DNA of 30,225 nucleotides from Chara braunii (taxonomy: Eukaryota > Streptophyta > Charophyceae > Charales > Characeae): assembly GCA_003427395.1 (NCBI GenBank), contig BFEA01000104.1, positions 934,365 to 964,589 of the forward strand, in the 5' to 3' direction. The translations under genes and the position numbers were made by a program. This document shows positions 20,731 through 28,834 of this stretch, in pieces; position 1 is the first letter of the stretch; every line of letters starts with the position of its first letter. A model generated the notes under the pieces. That model worked only from the letters and a program-made list of their open reading frames with translations, searched no databases and was not told the origin of the DNA.

Positions 20731-22941
20731 CCACAATTTAATTTGATCCTACAAGGTTGGCAAGATCTTAGTTTTCAGTATTTTTGGAACACTTATTTCC
20801 GGCCACGGTCACTGAGTTAACAATGGTAGCTGGTGAGGGTCATTGCAGTCTAGAGCTGTTATTTCGTGGTGCAATACTTGACTCCCGGACCTAAACTGCG
20901 GCACCAACGGAAAAACCGCTGCTGAAGGGAAGTACCGCGGATTTGTGGGCTTGGTACCGCTGATACCAATGGGCCGATGTCCTATTTCGAGCTGGGTACT
21001 AGAGGCTCAGGAGGTCAGTGTGCCTTACTGGTAGCTGCAGTAAAGGCCACGGATATAGAAGAAGTAATGGGCCAGAGGGGGAATTCAGACGGGGAGGCAT
21101 GGAAGGAGGCGGGCAAGGCGTACCCAGCCGACCTCGCAACTCAACGCAGGCAGTGACGGGTAACGAGGACGGGGCGAGCTTGAACGGGGTATGCACTGCG
21201 TGCACGGTGTTCCCCGCGGGGGTTCGGAGGTGATCGGTGCAGCGGGAGCTGTGCAAGTCGTGCCCAGCGCTCTTGCAAGGGGGTGCAGGTTGCCACAGGG
21301 GGTGGGGGAGACTCAGCGCGAGGGGCGAACACATACGCTCGCTCAAGGTGCGCATGGTGTAGGCTGTGCCAGGGCTGATTGACAGGGCGACGTGGATTAG
21401 GGAGACGAGCCATGGCGCGTCCAGTCATCTCAGTCCTGGTTAGCTCGGCGTAGGGAAGAGATGGGGCAGTGAGCAGCGTGCAAGGGAGAGAACGGACATA
21501 ACGAAGAGGAGCAACTGGCGGGTGAGGGGAGCAGACTGAAGGGAGAAACTAGAGAGGGCTTATTGGGTCGAAACAAGAGAAGGCGGGAACGGTTTTGCAA
21601 AGATACACTGGGGATGAGCGTCCGACGTGTACCGTCACAGCCTGAGACACGAAGGAAGATTTCGTGGAAGCACGAGGAGAGGGAGTCGAGGGAGCTTAAG
21701 TGAAGGGGGATGCTTCGCGCAGAGGGCCTGATGGGAAGTGTGCCCTTCGCTGCGTCCCGNTGACAATAGGGAGCGAACAGCGTTCGTAAATCCAGAGGGC
21801 TGCTATTAATGAGAACGACGAGTCCAGGAATTGATATANATCTCGGGCAGTCACTGTTGTCATCTGAGTGACTACACGCGAACGGACTGACCCCGGATCG
21901 CAACTNCTCGTACGCTTCAGCTTGGACGGTTTGCGGCTGCTTGTGAGTAATGGTGAAGTCCGAACAGGCCGCCCNCGCTTGATCACAACCATGAGGGCGA
22001 ACAGCAGCTCGTAAGTTTCAGGCACGCATAGCTATCTTTCTGACAGTGAGTTCAAAAGGGAAGAAAATCACACTAACTCGGCACTNCACGTGAACCGAGG
22101 ACGGGTACGGGACGAAGAAGCAAGGAATTACCCGTGTCGNGTAAGTATCTGACTGTCCCTTGTGGCCAGGTTCGCCACTGTATCGAAAAAAATTNGAGGG
22201 CTCAGAGAAGAGAGACTATGGGTGTGTGTGTANGGGATAAACAGCTTGACCTCGCTCTTTGACGGTTACTGATTTGATCCCCCGAGTGGGTGGGGAACTT
22301 CGAAAATCCGTTTGGACTGAGGGAAGCTTGAGAGAAGAGGAGTGAAAGGCAGGCCAGAACAGCAAAGGGCGAGAAGGGTCAAGCGAAACCCGGCGTATTG
22401 AAACAAAGGGGGAAGAGAAGGAAGGGCATGNGAAGGAGAAGAACANCGGGGCNGGGAACANGAGGAAGTACGGAGAGGGAAGTGAATCAGAGGGGAAAAG
22501 AGCCGTGGAGTGCCCTCTAGTTTTTCTTCCCTGTCTTTNAAATTTAATTTAGTCGACGCTGCATAACTGACGCTGTTTACACCCGAAAATACGTGGGGTG
22601 AGAACTGGGGAATGAGGCGTTATCACGCTTTTACTAGCTGGCTCGGATCACTGTGAGACAAGCCCCGCTTTGACTTTCGGCTGCTTGCTCCAATCATTCG
22701 TGAATCAAGCGTTGCTTTGAACTGCAGTTNCTTGCACGGATCTTCGTGAGTCTAAGTGTGGCTCTACCCACTGTTGCATAGCGACTTGCGGACTCGGTCA
22801 TGCCTACCCAACCGTTATGAAAGGAAACTATGTCGGCGTTTGGTACTTGACANATTGTGAGCTGTTTGGTGGATATGGGTTGGTCCATATTTTGGTTGAG
22901 TGGTGAACTTGCTCCTGTGTGAACTCAATGAATGATTAAGA

Positions 22942-23075
22942 TAATCGNGTGTTCCTGTGNTGTGCAAGCCTACGGCATGCTCNGTTAATTGCGCGTTCCT
23001 GNCACTGCGCAAGCCCAAGGAATGAANAGCTAATCGCGCGGNCAAGCTGTTGTGCGAACTCGTTGACGGAACAGA
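22942..23075. repeat. Three-unit tandem repeat, period 44-45 bp
   Basis: Units start at 22942, 22986 and 23031 with TAAT(C/T)GCGCG (or its N-containing form). Each continues through a TTCCTG / CTG(T)GCAAGCC block. The third unit is more diverged and ends in GAACTCGTTGACGGA, a word that itself recurs downstream near 23088 and 23101. Confidence 0.6.
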
Positions 23076-23370
23076 CTATCNTGAAAACTCGTTGCCGTCT
23101 GAACTCGCTGACCCACCAGTCAAATTGGAATACTNGTTGCGGTCNGAACTTGNTNTTCCTTCTACTTACGGTTGCTCTGCTGTCNTTGTTNAGTACGACG
23201 TGAGCCAAACTTAATTCTTGTTTGAAAGAATCTGAAACTGTCTNNACAGGGTATTTCNGAGCCTAACCTCATTTCCAGTCNAAAGCGNCTTTGAAGACGT
23301 GCCTTAAGTTTCGTTTATTTCGTGCTTTTTTTTTTACAGCTTACCAGAAGGGAATCGTTGACCAGGCACC

Positions 23371-23380
23371 AGAGGGGGAA
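23371..23380 (+). other. Polypurine tract candidate
   Basis: AGAGGGGGAA directly precedes TGTAACGGG. This is the form of the plus-strand priming tract that sits just before a 3' LTR. Finding it before what otherwise looks like a 5' LTR could mean a shared LTR between tandem elements, or chance. Confidence 0.4.
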
Positions 23381-23509
23381 TGTAACGGGTAAACTAAAAT
23401 CATCACCCTGCTGGTCGCTGAGGACCTCGGACGTGGGCGCGGCGAGTGAGAGGCGCCGTTGCCCTTGGCTTTAGCGACAAGTGGGCGCCGTTCCCCGGGT
23501 TTCCTCACA
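23381..23509 (+). mobile_element. LTR candidate (129 bp) of a Ty3/gypsy-type retrotransposon
   Basis: It begins TGTAACGG and ends CTCACA, so it has TGT...ACA termini. It is followed after four bases by a primer binding site. TGTAACG is a common LTR start in plant Ty3/gypsy elements. The right boundary is well supported by the primer site. The left boundary depends on the TGT start and the purine tract before it. It is very short and I see no TATA box, so the true left end might lie further upstream. No second copy is in the window, so the LTR cannot be confirmed by pairing. Confidence 0.5.
23452..23499 (+). repeat. Two extra primer-site-like copies inside the LTR candidate
   Basis: GGCGCCGTTGCCC at 23452 and GGCGCCGTTCCCCGGG at 23484 precede the true site at 23515 at regular steps of 32 and 31 bases. 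All three share GGCGCCGTT. Confidence 0.75.
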
Positions 23510-23513
23510 ATTT

Positions 23514-23531
23514 TGGCGCCGTTGCTGGGGA
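23514..23531 (+). other. Primer binding site complementary to tRNA-Asp
   Basis: TGGCGCCGTTGCTGGGGA matches the complement of the plant tRNA-Asp 3' end (TGGCGCCGTTGCCGGGGA) at 17 of 18 positions. The one difference, T for C, still allows a G-U pair with the tRNA. This is the minus-strand primer site of an LTR retrotransposon and fixes the element's orientation as plus. Confidence 0.85.
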
Positions 23532-23663
23532 GGGGAGCAACTCCCCCAAGGCCGCGGCCTTCCCCAACCAACGGGGGTGCACGGGCTGATTGGTCAAACA
23601 CTAATTAGCTTGTTTTCTTCATTAGTTGTATTTTTTATAATCATTTTATTTAGTTTTTTTGAA

Positions 23664-24010
23664 ATATCTCCCGATCCGCGTGCTTTTGTACGAGCCGCGC
23701 TCGGAGCGAAGTTTGCCCTCTCGTCGAGGCGAACGTTTTGAGACATTTTTTGAAAAATTCTAACGGCTAGAAAAAAAGATATGGAATTTTTTGTATTTTT
23801 TTAATTAAAAATCCCAAAAATCACGAGTTAAAATATTTAAGTGGTTTTTCCTCGATATCTCCTGATCCGCGCGCTTTCGTGCGAGGCGCACTTGGGGCAA
23901 AGTTCGTCCTCACGTCCAGGCGAACGTTTTGAGATATTTTTTAAGAGATTCGAACGGCTAAAGAGTGAGATATGGAATTTTTTGTATTTTTTGATTAAAA
24001 ATTCCAAAAA
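23664..24010 (+). repeat. Tandem repeat in leader, period about 190 bp
   Basis: Copy 1 (23664-23820) and copy 2 (23855-24010) share ATATCTCC(C/T)GATCCGCG, GGCGAACGTTTTGAGA(C/T)AT, AACGGCTA and ATATGGAATTTTTTGTATTT. They end in ATTAAAAAT(C/T)CCAAAAA. Downstream sequence near 24090 and 24469-24516 keeps fragments such as GCGAAGTTTTGCCCC and may hold older copies. Confidence 0.85.
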
Positions 24011-24056
24011 ATTTTATTTTCGTTTTATTGAAATGGTGGGGAAAATAAGCGAAATT

Positions 24057-24086
24057 AGGGGAACCCCTGGGACCAAAGTTGGTCCC
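24057..24086 (+). other. Two adjacent hairpins in leader RNA
   Basis: AGGGGAACCCCT (24057-24068) is directly followed by GGGACC-AAAGTT-GGTCCC (24069-24086). Both are perfect stems. Their placement downstream of a primer binding site is where packaging or dimerisation signals usually lie. That role is inferred. Confidence 0.65.
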
Positions 24087-24346
24087 TGTATTTTTCCTGA
24101 TATTTTGAGACCCTAGTCGGGGAAAACGGACTTCGTTTGGACAAACGGCGAACTCCAACAGATAGAAAAGGTGGAAGAAAATCAACGGAAAATTGAATTT
24201 CTTTGTAATTTTGTTTAAATTAAAAGAAAAAGAAATTTAAAAATGTAATTCAATAAGTTTTTCTTCTAAAACAAGTGAAAGCTAACAAAAATTTTCTCGC
24301 GTCGAGCAGGGCTTTGCGGTGTTCGTGCGGCTGCGCGCAAAACCCC

Positions 24347-24377
24347 AAACCCTAATTAGGAGAAACCCTAATTAGGG
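24347..24377 (+). repeat. Paired telo-box words
   Basis: AAACCCTAATTAGG (24347-24360) and AAACCCTAATTAGGG (24363-24377) are a direct repeat. Each contains the plant telo-box AAACCCTAA, a known promoter element of plant genes. Whether it acts in the element is unknown. Confidence 0.7.
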
Positions 24378-24649
24378 TGAAGTCCTAACCCCAATTTTGA
24401 GAGAAACGGGTAGATAGAGGGAAGCCATAGCTCCTAGCTTCCGCATTTGTTACGGATTATTTTTTGTCAAATATATCCCGTAAGATTGTGGAAATTAATT
24501 CGCGAAGTTTTGCCCCATTAAATAATTAAGAATTATTTTACTTTTGATTTTGTTATTTGAAATCGGTAAACAAAAAAATTGAAATAAATATTAAAAATTG
24601 CGTAGGGGCATTTGTTTGACTTCAATGCTCTTCATATCTACTTTACCTA

Positions 24650-24890
24650 TTTGAGGGACATTTTTCCGAACCCCATCTCACCGGGGGGGAAGGAAACTGC
24701 TGTCGAAATTTCTCGAAATTTCCCTTTTAATTTAAATTTTTGCTAATTAATTAACAAAATATTTAAAAGTCGAGTTAAATCAAATTTTCTTTTTTTTTCA
24801 TTATTTCTTTTGATATTCCCTCTTCGGCAGCGCTGTTTGAGGGCTTCGCCCGAACCCCATCCGAACGGGGGGAGGCGAAACGCTGCCGAA
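24650..24890 (+). repeat. Structured repeat pair in leader, offset 186 bp
   Basis: TTTGAGGG...CCGAACCCCATC...GGGG appears at 24650 and again at 24836. In the second copy an outer stem TTCGGCAGCG (24823-24832) pairs with CGCTGCCGAA (24881-24890). It encloses GGGC-TTC-GCCC (24841-24850 area) and CCCC-ATCCGAA-CGGGG hairpins. The first copy keeps the CCCC/GGGG hairpin with a different loop, which hints that the fold is retained. The 186-bp offset is close to the 190-bp period upstream. Confidence 0.65.
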
Positions 24891-25200
24891 ATTTTAGTAA
24901 ATTCCCCAAATTTTATTTCTAGCCCTAAAAATCATCAAACTCGGCGGGCTTATATATGTATTGATCCTTAATATATATAAACTAAGAAATAAATTTTATC
25001 TTAATTTAATATATTTTCTTTAATTTATAATTGAAAAATACGAAAGAATTCCCTAGAAGAAGAAGGGAAAGAGACGCTCCGGTAACCTGGTTTCGGGTGA
25101 ACCTACTAGCTTGTTCCCGAAGGCGTGAGGCAAGCGACGAGAATTTTCAGTTATTAATCTATACCTCCCTCTTGCTGCGTTCTTTCTAGCCGCCTGTTGA

Positions 25201-26211
25201 ATGTGGCCGTGGGTGCGAGTAGAGGTCTATGGGGCTACCATTGACAGGGACTTGGAGCCCCCTGAACTCATAGAGGGGGATCTGGTCGAGCTCACGATCC
25301 CCGGGCGCAACATTCGACACGTTGACGACCAGTTTGCGTGGAGGTCCATAATCTTGTCCGAGGACGTGTGGCTTTGGACGTACAGAGAGCACCGACCGGG
25401 GCAAGGAGTGAGCGTAGTGAGAGCCTACTTGTATTTGGGACCGGGTGCGGTCAGGGAGGCCGTGGTGGGCCTCGCGACGACAGGGACTAGTGACACAGTT
25501 AGCAGGGCGTTACGCTACCTAGGGGAAGAGGTAGCTGCCTTCCGAGCAGAGGACTCGAGCGACCCGTTGACCCTATTTCACGAACGCCCTTCTCTTGATA
25601 TCACGGGCGAGCTGGTGGTAGCACGGGACATGTTTTTCCCGTACAGCGTTAGGAGCCTGCACGCGATAGTTCCGACGTTCGTAGTAGAGAGCGTCTTTGG
25701 AGGTATTGGGGGAGTGTTCGAGACATACCTGGCCTATCAGGATCTCAAGATCCTGGCGAGAAGGCCTGCCGACCTAGACTACATCTATTATTCGCTCGCG
25801 ACCGGTGGACCTCGTTAGGGAGACGAGAGGGTTCATCTTATAGAGCTGATCCGCTCGATAGACGACGAGTGGCCCCAGTCTCCGTGCGTTTGGGATTGGC
25901 TAGACCGTGAGCTCCGAGCAGGCCCCGAGTACGTGACCTGCATTGGGCGGCTCTTCTCAGACGACTGGGAGAGCTGGTGGGGTGAGGACGTCAGGTGACC
26001 TCTGATATACGACCATCAGTTGGCGCAATACTACCAGGGTATAGGACAGGCGCCATACCGCGTCGAGGACGAGTTTGACGACGAAGGTTGGGAGCGAGAG
26101 GACGACGAGGACGCCTGGGAGCCAGACTGGGTCGAGAGTGAGGTTGACGAGGAGGAGATTGACGTTACAGACGCCCATTTTCCCAGGATAGGAGTAGCAG
26201 TCCAGACGTAG
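25201..26211 (+). pseudogene. Retrotransposon-encoded protein A, upstream of gag (broken by stops)
   Basis: One frame runs from ATG at 25201 through a 205-residue open stretch to TAG at 25816. It then continues to a TGA at 25996 and ends at TAG 26209. The sequence after each stop stays coding-like, which suggests a single protein of about 337 codons with two stop mutations. I do not recognise the family. The N-terminal half has a WLWT motif near residue 57. Residues 138-161 carry LV-x7-PY-x9-PTFV, followed near 194 by YIYYSLATGGP. The C-terminal part is strongly acidic and rich in D, E and W. There is no zinc knuckle, protease or polymerase motif. The LV...PTFV set recurs with exact spacing in the next frame (26375-27268), so the two are probably paralogues. 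Position between leader and gag recalls the extra ORF1 of Ogre/Tat elements, but no sequence link is claimed. Confidence 0.55.
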
Positions 26212-26374
26212 GAGGTAGAGGAGCACATTTGAGTGACGGTTGAGTGAGCTTAGCTACTGATCCTACTCGACCATACTGGATCTGAGTGCGAGAGTTGACT
26301 GGAGGGTTAGCAACGTCGAGAGATGGGGTGCATCCGGGGGAGTAGAGTGATGCTGACCGAGAGTAGGAGAAGAG
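26212..26374 (+). other. Spacer between frames A and B
   Basis: This is purine-rich sequence with stops in all frames. Nothing specific is seen. Confidence 0.4.
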
Positions 26375-27268
26375 ATGAGGAGTGATTCAGTGGCCTTGTT
26401 AGCTTATGTTCTCTCACGAGAGTCCGAATCGTATAGTGGGACGAAGCTTGTGGGACCCAGAGAGACGGCGGTTGGATACGACATACCACTTCCTGTGGCG
26501 TTAGAAGAGGCAGGGCGTGTACCGATACGATACTTGGGAACGTGGCTCGCAGAGGGGCTCTTCCTTTGGACAGTGATACTACGAGACGAACGACCCGAGA
26601 GGACTCATGATCTAGAAGGGGTCGGACATCTGATAGCGGATAGAGCACACGATTTAGAGATAGGACTAACGCTCGCAGGGGCGAGCAAGAGTTGGTGGAG
26701 AAGTGAGTTGTTGGCCAGAGTGATCGTTAATTAGCAATTGGCGAGACTCTCTGGAGGGAGGACGAGTAGGAGCTGCTTGGTATACGGTCCACCACATCCG
26801 ACCCCCTACCCGAGAGAGGATTGGCGATTCGAACTTCCTACCTTCGTGATAGGGCAGACCTATGGGAGCGTGGATCGTTTGAGTAGAGTTGTGGACCACA
26901 CACTTTACGCGCTCTGGGAGGGCTTAGCGCCCCGCTTCAAGGAAGTATACTACGCCATTTGTGTGAGGTGGGGCCCGCCTAGTAGAGAGACGCTTGACGA
27001 CATCATAGACGTTACTAGCTGGGTGGACTGTCTGAGGCCAATCGATCTGATAAGGTACTGCAAGAGACGGGCAGAGATCCATTACGCGGGGCTAGAGGAT
27101 GTGAGATTTCCCTTCGAGGCCGCAACTTAGGGAATGCCGGGAAGGACGGCCACGGTGATGCGTGTAGGAGAGCAACTGGTAAGCGCAGGATACACTGTGA
27201 CAGTACTTCTCCGAGCGTACGTAGATGAGGACTTGACAGTGAGTGCAGACAACGAGCCAGGGATTTGA
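26375..27268 (+). pseudogene. Retrotransposon-encoded protein B, paralogue of A (broken by stops)
   Basis: One frame runs from ATG at 26375 to TGA at 27266-27268, with in-frame TAG codons at 26732 and 27128. The first stop falls mid-domain, so the original product was probably near 297 codons. Residues 63-66 read FLWT, like WLWT in A. Counting through the stop, LV-x7-PY-x9-PTFV occupies residues 135-158 and VYYAICVRWGPP begins at 191. Spacing matches A within the LV-to-PTFV block and differs by one residue at the YY. The stretch after the second stop (TVTVLLRAYVDEDLTV) is beta-rich. The product function is unknown and no catalytic motif is visible. The sequence around the first stop is TAG-CAA-TTG, close to the leaky UAG-CAR-YYA context of plant viruses but with a final G. 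Simple decay is the likelier explanation. Confidence 0.55.
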
Positions 27269-27441
27269 TCCACGAGCGTAGAGCTGATGTACTGGCGCGA
27301 GTGACCTTTCAGACCTCGATTTCCTATGATGTGATGATATGGTCTCATGGTTATATGCGCGCGGAGCACTACCACGATGAGACGGTAGCGGAGGCTAGAA
27401 CGAGGGTGAGAGGGTGAGCTGGAGAAAGATGTGGACTGAGT

Positions 27442-27762
27442 ATGGAAGAGGAGAGTGAGGCAGTTGGAAGAGTGAGAAAGCACGTTGAAGAACCACTCTT
27501 GAACCAGGTAAAAAAGTTGGGGGACAAGTTAAGGGAGATCTGGTCGTGTCAGGACGAGGGCAAGTTGCGTAGCGCTGAACTAGTGACGAGAGAGCTAGAC
27601 AATCTGTTTAGGGAGGAAAGAGAGACTATCCAGGCGTGGAGATCAGACTTTCTGGAGAGGGTAAAGGCTAGAAGCGTATCACGCGAAGAAGCTAGTGAAC
27701 GATCTGCAGAGAGCGAGACAACGGAAGGCAAAGTAACGCAGGGAATTAGCAACAGGACATGA
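27442..27762 (+). CDS. Small charged, probably coiled-coil protein C
   Basis: This is an intact 106-residue frame with an ATG start at 27442. It is dominated by E, K, R and S and has helical heptad-like spacing from about residue 8 to 75 (VRKHVEEPL, VKKLGDKLREIW, LVTRELDNLFREE). It ends in a serine/glutamate-rich tail. There are no cysteine clusters, membrane segments or catalytic motifs. The stop codon overlaps the ATG of the next frame as ATGA (27759-27762), a compact arrangement that fits a polycistronic viral-type transcript. It may be a structural or accessory protein of the element, but I cannot assign a family. A coiled-coil reading is an inference from composition. Confidence 0.45.
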   Translation: MEEESEAVGRVRKHVEEPLLNQVKKLGDKLREIWSCQDEGKLRSAELVTRELDNLFREERETIQAWRSDFLERVKARSVSREEASERSAESETTEGKVTQGISNRT

Positions 27763-28274
27763 ATGAGACTGCTTTACACACGACGGATCGGTACTCATTA
27801 CATGTGGTAGGTAGGCTGGACGGACCATTAGTGTTAGTGATCATAGAACTCTAGCTCCATACCAGACTGTGCATAGTTGAGGAGGCGGAGTGTGTCCGCC
27901 GCGCGCTGCGTGAGGCTAGGGGAACAGGTCTTTGGATTGGAATAAAAGGAGGACGGAGGATAAAATACGTACTCCAAGTGACACCTTTCGAAGGGCGGTC
28001 TCGGATAAGGGCATGGTACGAGACGACCAGAGAGACTGAGAGGTTGAAGATACGCGAAGCTCGGAAAGCTGGAGAGTTAGGGAGAGTTGTAATAGATGGT
28101 GCAATACTCAGGGTGTTAGCTGCTCACAACCGGTACTGGAAAGAAACGATAAAGACTTTAGAGGCGATAGAGGATGGTGGAAATAAGGAGGACTTTGAGA
28201 CATTCTATGACATATTGGAGCGGTCGGCGATGAGGTTACAAGTGGTTATAGCACTAACTTACCTCAACTGTTAG
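27759..28274 (+). pseudogene. Retrotransposon-associated protein D (one in-frame stop)
   Basis: The frame starts with an ATG at 27759 that overlaps the stop of protein C, meets TAG at 27852, and then stays open to TAG at 28272-28274. That makes about 171 codons in all. The short part before the stop is hydrophobic and beta-like (SLHVVGRLDGPLVLVIIEL). The larger part after it is helical and charged (ETERLKIREARKAGELG, then HNRYWKETIKTLEAIEDG), ending with MRLQVVIALTYLNC. A shorter product could start at the in-frame codon ATA/ACA region near 27978 only with a non-ATG start, so the upstream ATG is the better choice. The family is not recognised. Confidence 0.42.
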
Positions 28275-28398
28275 ACAGATGACCTCGTAGCCGTCTGGGA
28301 GATAAGGTAGTGGAAATAGAAATTGGAAGCTCTTGGAAGGATAAGAGAAGCTAGAGAGGTCGATGGGCGACTTTGGATGGCAGTAGGAGGGCCTTTAG

Positions 28399-28695
28399 CG
28401 GGCTAACCGATTCAGGACAGGGCTAGGAGAACTAGCAAGGAGGACGGAGAGAGACGCTCGGAGTCTCTTGAGGGGTGTTGAACAGGAGACATTGGCTAGG
28501 TTTGAGACTGCGATCTGTCTCAAGGATAGAGGTCCTGTCACGAGTGTACTGCAGATCCGGAGAGGCACGGCCTTGTTGGCCGATCCCGAAGGAGAGGTTT
28601 ACTTAGACATAGGGATTCTTGAGATAGAGGGAGAGCACGAGATTTGCGACCTGTGCGGGATACTGGAAGTGGTAATCAAGGCAGTCGAGAGCTAA
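28399..28695 (+). pseudogene. Retrotransposon-associated frame E (no clear start)
   Basis: This frame is open for 98 codons from just after a TAG at 28396 to TAA at 28693, with no in-frame ATG near the beginning. It reads as coding: an arginine-rich helix (GELARRTERDARSLLRG), then a beta-rich acidic part (GEVYLDIGILEIEGEHEI) with a CDLC motif, then ILEVVIKAVES. The two cysteines alone do not make a zinc-binding site. The start was probably lost by frameshift, because coding-like sequence (LGRIREAREVDGRLWMAVGGPL) lies upstream in another frame. The function is unknown. Confidence 0.35.
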
Positions 28696-28729
28696 GATTG
28701 GAGGCGGACGCGAGCCGTGACGAGGAAAC

Positions 28730-28804
28730 AGGTCCGGGCTGCCGCATCTGTCACAAGTCCGGGCTGCAATGACTGTCATAGGGTCAGGCTGTAACAGTTA
28801 GCAA
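28730..28804 (+). repeat. Three-unit 25-bp repeat before gag
   Basis: GGTCCGGGCTGC, AGTCCGGGCTGC and GGGTCAGGCTGTAAC begin three consecutive units of about 25 bp (28730, 28756, 28781), each with CTGTCA(C/T)A or CAGTTAGCA near its end. They lie just before the gag start and may be part of its leader. Confidence 0.7.
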
Positions 28805-28834
28805 GAATACCTAACTGTGTCTTCTGGCGGTTCA

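Larger units (their letters stand above)
19951..23289. other. Block with scattered single Ns (ambiguous consensus)
   Basis: Isolated Ns occur throughout, for example at 19951, 20286, 20487, 21760, 22140, 22730 and 23289, and nowhere else in the window apart from the large gap. Single-base ambiguity over 3.3 kb suggests a consensus of several near-identical copies. No coding frame of note survives. Confidence 0.8.
23532..25200 (+). other. Retrotransposon leader (untranslated, AT-rich)
   Basis: About 1.7 kb of mostly AT-rich sequence separates the primer site from the first coding-like frame. It holds tandem repeats, several stable hairpins and two telo-box words, listed separately. No reading frame here looks coding. 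A pyrimidine tract ending in CTTTCTAG (25169-25189), with TTATTAAT about 30 bases upstream of the AG, would serve as a splice acceptor, and GGTAAC or GGTGAA at about 25081-25100 as donors. An intron here is only a possibility. Confidence 0.6.

Noticed and set aside
24347-24377. Interstitial telomeric repeat
   Set aside because: There are only two AAACCCTAA words, each followed by TTAGG, with no tandem CCCTAAA run. They are telo-box-like motifs and not telomere sequence.
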